Shown here: piece after piece, positions 1 through 5,017 of the stretch
How positions within the stretch are numbered: position 1 is the stretch's first letter
Layout of the letters: every line of letters starts with the position of its first letter
Assembly (NCBI GenBank): GCA_020628975.1
Contig: JAHDEF010000106.1
Coordinates: 1 to 6,375 of the forward strand
Length of the DNA: 6,375 bases
Origin: Aquimarina sp.
Lineage (GTDB): Bacteria; Bacteroidota; Bacteroidia; Flavobacteriales; Flavobacteriaceae
Direction: 5' to 3'
Position numbers and translations under genes: made by a program
The notes under the pieces: model-generated
Told to the model about the DNA's origin: nothing
What the model saw: only the letters and a program-made list of their open reading frames with translations
Database searches by the model: none

Positions 1-852
1 AAACAACTCTCCATTTTGTCCTACTAATTTGTAAGGACCTTGATTTCCTTCTTGTCCAATAAAATTACTTTGATTAAAAATACCACGTACTAAAGCTCCT
101 GAAATAAATGCTTCAGTAGTATTTTTGGAACCTTCAAATTTAGTGTTGATACTAAGTCCTTGTAATTTTTTAGTAAAAGATCCAAAAACGCTTTCTTGTT
201 CTGAAATTTGAATATCCCCCGCACGCACTTTCCAATTGGGAGCTTCTAACTCAATAAATATTTGATCAAATTCATCTAAGCTTTGTGAAAATCCATCGGA
301 TTGTATGGGTACGTTAGAATCTTGCATAGACGCCCTAATGCTTACCTTGTCAGATAATTTCCCTGAGATTTGTAAATCTAATTCAGAATTAATGACAGAA
401 TTTTGATTATTTCCAACGGTAATTCCCCTAGAAATACTTCCGCTGGTATTTAAACTGCTAAAAATTTGATTTATTCTTCCGTTGTTCGAGGGTTGTAATT
501 GATAGCGCTTATTTTTTCGGGTATTGAAAATAAGCTTATCGTCTAAATAAGTGTAAGGCTGCGTTAGAAAATCGGGGTATTTAAGGTATTCGACAACCAA
601 GGTGTCGTACTGTTTTAACGAATTGTTGAGGTATAATTTATTATAGCGATACTCATATAATGTGGTATCAATTTTTTTGCCCGAAACATCTTTTAAGCTG
701 ATACCGTGATGCTGAATTTCTGATAGTTTTAAACCAATGCTATCGGCAACGGCTATTTTTTCAGAAAGTAATAGGTACGAAGTATCTGATTGGGCAACAC
801 CAAAATTGAAACAGACTGTAAATAAGGCAATAAATATATAGTATAGACGCAT
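1..852 (-). CDS. Large exported envelope protein, N-terminal part (cut by left edge)
   Basis: Open frame of 284 codons starting at the ATG at 852-850 and running off the left edge, so the C-terminus is missing. Residues 1-20 (MRLYYIFIALFTVCFNFGVA, then Q) form a typical Sec signal peptide, with likely cleavage after A20. The mature part is rich in alternating polar/hydrophobic strands. It contains SGSISRGITVGNNQNS (about 134-149), SIRASMQDSNVPIQSDG (about 167-183), FDQIFIELEAPNWKVRAGD (about 190-208) and GNQGPYKLVGQNGEL near the edge. From memory, these resemble a family of very long Bacteroidota proteins, predicted beta-barrel or beta-sheet outer-membrane proteins of unknown function; this was not verified by search. 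It would sit in the outer membrane or on the cell surface. It lies 81 bp downstream of the DUF4301 gene on the same strand but has its own promoter candidate at 896-926. No enzymatic motif was seen. The reading frame and export are firm; the family is tentative. Confidence 0.85.
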   Translation of the reverse strand, partial: MRLYYIFIALFTVCFNFGVAQSDTSYLLLSEKIAVADSIGLKLSEIQHHGISLKDVSGKKIDTTLYEYRYNKLYLNNSLKQYDTLVVEYLKYPDFLTQPYTYLDDKLIFNTRKNKRYQLQPSNNGRINQIFSSLNTSGSISRGITVGNNQNSVINSELDLQISGKLSDKVSIRASMQDSNVPIQSDGFSQSLDEFDQIFIELEAPNWKVRAGDIQISEQESVFGSFTKKLQGLSINTKFEGSKNTTEAFISGALVRGIFNQSNFIGQEGNQGPYKLVGQNGELF

Positions 853-913
853 AAAAGCTATTACCCAAACGTAGAGCTAACATTGCTTAGTGTAACGAAA
901 GTAGCTTTTATGC
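849..913. repeat. Perfect 12-bp inverted repeat spanning promoter and start codon
   Basis: GCATAAAAGCTA at 849-860 is the exact reverse complement of TAGCTTTTATGC at 902-913, with 41 bases between the arms. One arm contains the start codon of the leftward envelope-protein gene (ATG at 852-850). The other arm overlaps the first two bases of that gene's -7 box and part of the promoter spacer. It could be an RNA hairpin in a read-through transcript or a paired protein-binding site. The repeat is a direct observation; its function is inferred. Confidence 0.6.
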
Positions 914-926
914 ATCCATCATCAAA
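896..926 (-). promoter_or_regulatory. Bacteroidota-type promoter for the envelope protein gene
   Basis: On the minus strand TTTG (926-923) is followed by exactly 19 bases and then TACTTTCG (903-896). The Bacteroidota housekeeping consensus is a TTTG/TTG -33 box, about 19-21 bases, then TAnnTTTG. The only mismatch is C for T at position 7 of the -7 box. Transcription would begin near 889-891, leaving a leader of roughly 37 bases before the ATG at 852. The gene could therefore be expressed independently of the DUF4301 gene upstream. Confidence 0.55.
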
Positions 927-933
927 AAAAAGC

Positions 934-2496
934 TTAAAAAATCGTGTTTTGATGCGCTGATTTCAAAAGATCATTGACGGTTTTTACCGGGTTAAACGTG
1001 GTAAGGGGTACTTCTACAAAAATACTAATCCACTTAGCCATAGCTCCATTCCATAAACCGGGTAATTCTAAGGCTTTAACGCTAGTGCCGTTAATCGATT
1101 TTTTAGTTATAAAGCTTAATTTAGGTTCTACAAAATCTAACAAGTTGAATTTTTCTTCCTTGTAATTTTTCATAGCACACACAATATCCACAGGATTGAA
1201 GTGTGTTGCACCTTGCATTTTTTCGAATTGACGTGGGTTTTTTATATCAATTTGAGCGCTTTCTATAATTTGAAGCTCAATATTTCCTCGATCGTTTTTG
1301 ATCCAAAATGGCCCTCCACCAGGTTCACCTTCATTCAGTACCATTCCACAAACTCGGATGGGTCTGTTGAGGGCTTCTTGTAAGTACTCTCGTTTATAGT
1401 AATCTGAAAATTTCTCGAAGTCAACAGGCATGATAATATTAAGCTCATCGGTCAAAAACTTTCTAATTTCCGACATTTCTTCTTCATCGGGCATATTGAC
1501 ATCTAAACTTTCCAAAATCGAAAAAACCCGATTTTGAATCATAATCAATTTACCTGCCAATGCCTTTTTGTAGATAGTTAATTCGTCTTGATATTTTCGA
1601 ACCACTACATTATCAATATTTTTAATAAAAACTATGTCGGCATCAATATCATTTAAGTTCTCGATCAGTGCCCCGTGGCCACCTGGTCTAAACAAAATAG
1701 ATCCATCCTCTTTTCGGAATGGCTCATTTTTCATAGTAACCGCAATAGTATCGGTACTTTCTTTTTGAAAAGAATAGGAGATGTCAAAAGAAGTATGTGT
1801 TTTTTCTTCTACAATCTTTTTTACGCGTTCAAATTCTTGTTTAAAACCCGTTAAATGTTCTTTCGAAACTGTAAAATGTAATTTGGCTTTTCCGTTTTTA
1901 GTACTATAACGAGAAGCTTCATGCAAATGCTCTTCAAAAGCTGTATTTACACTATCAGAATATTTATGGAATGGTAATAAACCTTTAGGGAATACCCCAT
2001 AGTTTAACCCATTTCCATTTTTTAGCATTGTTTTTACAAAAGCATATAATTGTTCTCCTTCTGAAAAATCTTCGAACCTAGGGTATTTTTTCTTTGTTGC
2101 GACTAATACAATATCGTAAAAAGGAAGTTTTTCTAACCCTATAAGAAATAATCGAATGGCAGTAGCTTTTTCGTAATTTAAATAGGAGTTGATACTTTCT
2201 TTAGAAAAATCATAATTATCTAAAAAACGAAACAATTCGCGGAACATTCTACTAGCAGCACCCGATGCAGGAATAAATTTTACAGCATCAATTTTCTCGA
2301 GCTTTTCATCATATATTTTAGCTAACTCCATGAGTTCTGTAGTCTCAAGGCCCACAATCCCATTGTCGAATGTTGCGGCTTCACGAAGGTTTACAAATGG
2401 AATATCGTTTTTAAAGATTTCAATTTGTTGCATTACGTGTTCTACAGTAAGTCCTTTTGACTTTATCTGCTTAATATCTTTATCTGAAATGTGCAC
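934..2496 (-). CDS. DUF4301 family protein, probable sugar-nucleotidyltransferase-like enzyme
   Basis: 520 residues, the full length expected for the Bacteroidota family DUF4301, whose function has not been established. The N-terminal half carries FIPASGAASRMF (74-85), resembling the glycine-rich NTP-binding loop of sugar nucleotidyltransferases. RPGGHGALIENLND (270-283) is followed by FIKNIDNVV (290-298); this pair recalls the GHG/GNG sugar-binding loop and the metal-binding DN of UDP-sugar pyrophosphorylases. The C-terminal part has RVCGMVLNEGEPGGGPFW (381-398), THFNPVDIVCAMKNY (431-445) and LWNGAMAKW (481-489). No signal peptide or membrane segment is present, so it is cytoplasmic. The start is GTG at 2496-2494: an in-frame TAA lies five codons upstream, and the next ATG is codon 22, which would cut into the conserved-looking N-terminus. 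The leader is A-rich without a Shine-Dalgarno. It lies 136 bp after the phosphopantetheinyl transferase gene on the same strand. Family assignment is confident; the nucleotidyltransferase role is inferred from motifs only. Confidence 0.9.
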   Translation of the reverse strand: MHISDKDIKQIKSKGLTVEHVMQQIEIFKNDIPFVNLREAATFDNGIVGLETTELMELAKIYDEKLEKIDAVKFIPASGAASRMFRELFRFLDNYDFSKESINSYLNYEKATAIRLFLIGLEKLPFYDIVLVATKKKYPRFEDFSEGEQLYAFVKTMLKNGNGLNYGVFPKGLLPFHKYSDSVNTAFEEHLHEASRYSTKNGKAKLHFTVSKEHLTGFKQEFERVKKIVEEKTHTSFDISYSFQKESTDTIAVTMKNEPFRKEDGSILFRPGGHGALIENLNDIDADIVFIKNIDNVVVRKYQDELTIYKKALAGKLIMIQNRVFSILESLDVNMPDEEEMSEIRKFLTDELNIIMPVDFEKFSDYYKREYLQEALNRPIRVCGMVLNEGEPGGGPFWIKNDRGNIELQIIESAQIDIKNPRQFEKMQGATHFNPVDIVCAMKNYKEEKFNLLDFVEPKLSFITKKSINGTSVKALELPGLWNGAMAKWISIFVEVPLTTFNPVKTVNDLLKSAHQNTIF

Positions 2497-2590
2497 TTTA
2501 ATATTTGTTTATTATGGGCAATATATCAAAAAAGCGGGTCAACACTTACCTCAATTATACGAATGACCAGTTAATTCGTTGAAATAAGTG

Positions 2591-2613
2591 ATTTTTAACA
2601 ATAAATTAAAAAT
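2591..2613 (-). other. AT-only hairpin after the transferase gene, doubtful terminator
   Basis: ATTTTTAA (2591-2598) pairs perfectly with TTAAAAAT (2606-2613) around a 7-base loop, beginning 19 bases after the transferase stop. All eight pairs are A-T, so the stem is weak and there is no GC-rich core. It may be a poor terminator or merely low-complexity sequence in the 136-bp gap before the DUF4301 gene. No clear TAnnTTTG promoter was found in that gap, which favours co-transcription of the two genes. Confidence 0.2.
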
Positions 2614-2632
2614 AGTAGCGTTTCGATAAGTT

Positions 2633-3259
2633 TTAGAAAGTATAAACACACGTGAATCCTTCAAATTCTAAAAAATCGGTTTCATAGGTTTCCTGAACTT
2701 CATTAAATGACAGTAAACTTTTGGTAATTCCTGTATGAAGTTCGAAGGGAGCCACAACAATATGCTGTTTAAAGCTAACACCAGGCATTCCATACAATTT
2801 ATAAACGGCCTCTTTCGCCCCCCATAACACGGTTAGTTTCTTCATGAACTCACTTTCTGAAGCATTTAAATATTCCATCTCTTGATCAGAAACAAATTTT
2901 GAAGCAATTCTAATAATTTTTTCTCGTTGCTTTTCAATATCAATACCAACAGGTGCAGCACTTAAAATAATGGCAGCATATTCGTAGGAGTGGGTTATAG
3001 AAATATAAACTCCGTCTGAAAGATGGGGTTTTCCATCTTCGTTATAAGTCAAATCAGCATCAGTATAGTTGGCAATCGCTAATAAATGACGAACGCTTAA
3101 GTAAGCCCTACGATGCATTTCCGACTTCATATTAGATAAGCGGTTTTTTGAATAAGTTTCTAAGGTTAATGGGGCATTTAATTCCTGTTCATTTTCTGTA
3201 ATATGCCATATAAGCACATGAGTTTCATCATTAACAGCAATACTTTTATAGAGAGGCAT
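2633..3259 (-). CDS. 4'-phosphopantetheinyl transferase superfamily protein (Sfp type)
   Basis: 208 residues, within the normal size of the two-subdomain Sfp-type transferases. These move 4'-phosphopantetheine from coenzyme A to a serine of an acyl or peptidyl carrier protein, in the cytoplasm and with Mg2+. Visible signatures are GKPHL (76-80), ITHSYEYAAI (88-97), VGIDIEK (104-110) with the metal-binding D107 and E109, and LWGAKEAVYKLYG (145-157) with E150 and K154 of the WxxKEAxxK motif. The catalytic set looks complete. The ATG at 3259-3257 is preceded by an A/T-rich leader without a Shine-Dalgarno. The gene is divergent from ahcY and precedes the DUF4301 gene on the same strand. No carrier protein or polyketide/peptide synthase is visible nearby, so its partner (fatty-acid ACP or a secondary-metabolism carrier) cannot be deduced. 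Activity is confident from motifs; substrate is unknown. Confidence 0.93.
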   Translation of the reverse strand: MPLYKSIAVNDETHVLIWHITENEQELNAPLTLETYSKNRLSNMKSEMHRRAYLSVRHLLAIANYTDADLTYNEDGKPHLSDGVYISITHSYEYAAIILSAAPVGIDIEKQREKIIRIASKFVSDQEMEYLNASESEFMKKLTVLWGAKEAVYKLYGMPGVSFKQHIVVAPFELHTGITKSLLSFNEVQETYETDFLEFEGFTCVYTF

Positions 3260-3289
3260 ATATTAAGAAGAGTTTAAGAAGCTTATTCG

Positions 3290-3297
3290 TAACTTTG
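3290..3297 (+). promoter_or_regulatory. Candidate -7 box of the ahcY promoter
   Basis: TAACTTTG matches the Bacteroidota -7 consensus TAnnTTTG at every fixed position and is followed by CA, as is common in these genomes. Transcription would start near 3304, giving a leader of about 84 bases for ahcY. No clean TTG -33 box is visible at the usual distance. An alternative, one-mismatch -7 box for ahcY is GAATTTTG at 3347-3354. Confidence 0.45.
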
Positions 3298-3332
3298 CAG
3301 CACCAAAATAATACGTTGAATTTTATTTACTG

Positions 3333-3357
3333 ATGCAAAAGTAATTGAATTTTGCAT
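3333..3357. repeat. 8-bp palindrome in the divergent control region
   Basis: ATGCAAAA (3333-3340) and TTTTGCAT (3350-3357) are perfect reverse complements separated by 9 bases; one G-T wobble and one further pair extend the arms outward. The palindrome lies 30 bp before ahcY. Each arm includes the end of a -7-like box, TACTTTTG on the minus strand and GAATTTTG on the plus strand. The symmetry may simply reflect two back-to-back promoters, or it may be an operator. Confidence 0.4.
3336..3343 (-). promoter_or_regulatory. Candidate -7 box of the transferase promoter
   Basis: On the minus strand 3343-3336 reads TACTTTTG, a full match to TAnnTTTG, followed by CA. Initiation near 3329 would leave about 70 bases of leader before the transferase ATG at 3259. 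No obvious TTG -33 box lies 19-21 bases upstream. It is about 40 bp to the right of the ahcY box at 3290-3297 and points toward it. Confidence 0.4.
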
Positions 3358-3387
3358 TAGCATTTAACCATAATACAAATAGATTTT

Positions 3388-4701
3388 ATGAGTACGACTG
3401 TTCCTTATGTAGCCTATAAAGTAAAAGATATCTCATTAGCAGATTGGGGTAGAAAAGAAATTGAATTGGCAGAAGCTGAAATGCCAGGTTTAATGTCACT
3501 TCGTGAAGAATACAAAGAAGAGCAACCTTTGAAAGGGGCGCGCATTGCTGGCTGTCTTCACATGACTATACAAACAGCGGTGTTAATAGAAACTTTAGTT
3601 GCTTTAGGTGCTGAGGTTACTTGGAGTAGCTGTAACATTTTTTCAACTCAAGACCATGCAGCAGCGGCAATAGCAGCAGCAGGAATACCTGTTTACGCTT
3701 GGAAAGGGATGAATGAAGAAGAATTTGATTGGTGTATTGAGCAAACCTTATTTTTTGGGGAAGATCGCCAGCCACTAAATATGATTTTAGATGATGGAGG
3801 TGACTTAACTAACATGGTGTTAGATCGTTTTCCAGAATTCGTAGAAGGAATAAAAGGACTTTCAGAAGAAACCACTACAGGGGTGCACCGTTTGTACGAG
3901 CGTGTTAAAAATGGCACATTACCAATGCCAGCAATTAACGTTAACGATTCGGTGACCAAATCTAAATTCGATAATAAATATGGCTGTCGCGAAAGTGCTG
4001 TTGATGCCGTAAGAAGAGCCACTGACGTAATGTTAGCGGGTAAACGTGTTGTAGTAGCAGGTTATGGAGATGTAGGAAAAGGAACTGCCGCTTCATTTAG
4101 CGGAGCAGGTGCCATTGTAACAGTTACGGAAATTGACCCTATTTGTGCGCTACAAGCTGCTATGGATGGTTATGAAGTAAAGAAAATAGATACGGTTATT
4201 GCAAATGCCGATATCATTATTACTACTACAGGAAACAAGGATATTGTACAAGAAAAGCATTTCCGTGCTATGAAAGACAAAACCATAGTTTGTAATATCG
4301 GTCATTTTGATAATGAAATCGATATGGCTTGGTTAAATGGAAACTACGGAAGTTCTAAAGTAGAAATAAAACCACAAGTAGATAAGTATACGGTTGAAGG
4401 AAAAGATATTATCGTATTAGCAGAAGGCCGTTTAGTGAATTTAGGTTGTGCGACTGGACATCCGAGTTTTGTGATGAGTAATTCATTTACAAACCAAACA
4501 TTAGCGCAAATCGAACTTTGGAAAAATGCCGATAAATACGAAAATAAAGTTTACATGTTACCAAAACATTTAGATGAAAAAGTAGCGCGTTTACATTTAG
4601 CGAAATTAGGAGTTGAGTTAGAAGAACTTAGACCTGATCAAGCGGAATATATTGGAGTTACCGTAGAGGGACCGTATAAACCAGAGTACTACAGATATTA
4701 A
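3388..4701 (+). CDS. ahcY: Adenosylhomocysteinase (S-adenosyl-L-homocysteine hydrolase)
   Basis: 437 residues, complete. It hydrolyses S-adenosylhomocysteine reversibly to adenosine and homocysteine, using tightly bound NAD, and so relieves product inhibition of methyltransferases in the activated methyl cycle (cytoplasmic, normally a tetramer). Substrate-domain motifs are GCLHMTIQTAVL (55-66) with H58 and T60, ILDDGGDLT (133-141) with D136, SEETTTGVHRLY (159-170) with E161, and SVTKSKFDN (188-196) with K191 and D195, followed by C200. The NAD-binding Rossmann loop is GYGDVGKG (225-232). Further conserved stretches are NIGHFDNE (303-310, H306) and NLGCATGHPSFVM (351-363, H358). The C-terminal tail KPEYYRY supplies K431 and Y435, which reach the neighbouring subunit's NAD. 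The length matches the short form, close to the human enzyme and without the roughly 40-residue insert of many proteobacterial and mycobacterial enzymes. The ATG at 3388 follows an A-rich leader without a Shine-Dalgarno. It appears monocistronic, ended by the hairpin at 4767-4800. Confidence 0.99.
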   Translation: MSTTVPYVAYKVKDISLADWGRKEIELAEAEMPGLMSLREEYKEEQPLKGARIAGCLHMTIQTAVLIETLVALGAEVTWSSCNIFSTQDHAAAAIAAAGIPVYAWKGMNEEEFDWCIEQTLFFGEDRQPLNMILDDGGDLTNMVLDRFPEFVEGIKGLSEETTTGVHRLYERVKNGTLPMPAINVNDSVTKSKFDNKYGCRESAVDAVRRATDVMLAGKRVVVAGYGDVGKGTAASFSGAGAIVTVTEIDPICALQAAMDGYEVKKIDTVIANADIIITTTGNKDIVQEKHFRAMKDKTIVCNIGHFDNEIDMAWLNGNYGSSKVEIKPQVDKYTVEGKDIIVLAEGRLVNLGCATGHPSFVMSNSFTNQTLAQIELWKNADKYENKVYMLPKHLDEKVARLHLAKLGVELEELRPDQAEYIGVTVEGPYKPEYYRY

Positions 4702-5017
4702 TAAGTAGATCTATCATAACAATTTTTAATTGTTGAGTAGGTGGCTTTGTAATTTATATAAATCATAAAAAATCCGAGATTGAAAAATCTCGGATTTTTT
4801 ATTTGTACCTATCTAATAATTTAAAACGGTATTAAGATTTTTTAAGAATTTTTAGCTTAAAAGATTACTGTAACGTTTAGTGTTGCATTTGATTTCAACC
4901 CTTCTTTCAAATACGAAATATAAAAGGATTTAATCATATGTTCTATTAAAAAAAGCCTCTGTGATATACGAAAACGTTGTAATGACTCATATTTGTAAAA
5001 ACAAATTCTAGTCTATT
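4702..5017. other. Intergenic region between ahcY and the FG-GAP gene
   Basis: These 316 bp hold no credible gene. Besides the terminator at 4767-4800 there is a small hairpin just after the ahcY stop: AACAATT (4718-4724) pairs with AATTGTT (4728-4734) around TTT, but it lacks a following T-run. The stretch 4801-5017 is very AT-rich and should contain the promoter of the gene starting at 5018. Only imperfect -7 boxes were found: TGCATTTG at 4884-4891 and CATATTTG at 4988-4995, each with one mismatch to TAnnTTTG and neither with a TTG at the right distance. No structured RNA or riboswitch was recognised. Confidence 0.6.
4767..4800 (+). terminator. Rho-independent terminator of ahcY
   Basis: A perfect 14-bp stem, arms 4767-4780 and 4787-4800, encloses the 6-base loop TGAAAA. 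Its core is ATCCGAGAT/ATCTCGGAT, flanked by an A-run on the left and a six-T run on the right. It lies 65 bases after the ahcY stop and has the classic intrinsic-terminator form. The A-run on the left would allow function on the other strand as well, but no gene converges on it here. Confidence 0.9.

Noticed and set aside
903..934. AGCTTTT/AAAAGCT hairpin after the DUF4301 stop as a terminator
   Set aside because: The 7-bp stem has an 18-base loop, little GC and no T-run on the downstream side in the leftward direction; the 12-bp pairing at 849-913 uses the same arm better.
974..1383. Open plus-strand frames at 974-1165 and 1201-1383
   Set aside because: Both lie entirely antisense to the DUF4301 coding region, are short, and have no recognisable product.
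2330..2566. 78-codon plus-strand frame
   Set aside because: It is mostly antisense to the conserved start of the DUF4301 gene, and its translation shows no domain or plausible start context.
3298..3387. Possible SAM or SAH riboswitch in the ahcY leader
   Set aside because: The leader is short and AT-rich with only one weak 8-bp hairpin; none of the conserved GC-rich cores of known SAM/SAH riboswitch classes is visible.
3693..4022. 109-codon minus-strand frame
   Set aside because: It lies inside ahcY on the opposite strand; the plus-strand frame is an unambiguous adenosylhomocysteinase.
4982..5011. Short ATG frame of nine codons before the FG-GAP gene
   Set aside because: Too short, with no conserved features; it is likely chance in AT-rich leader sequence.
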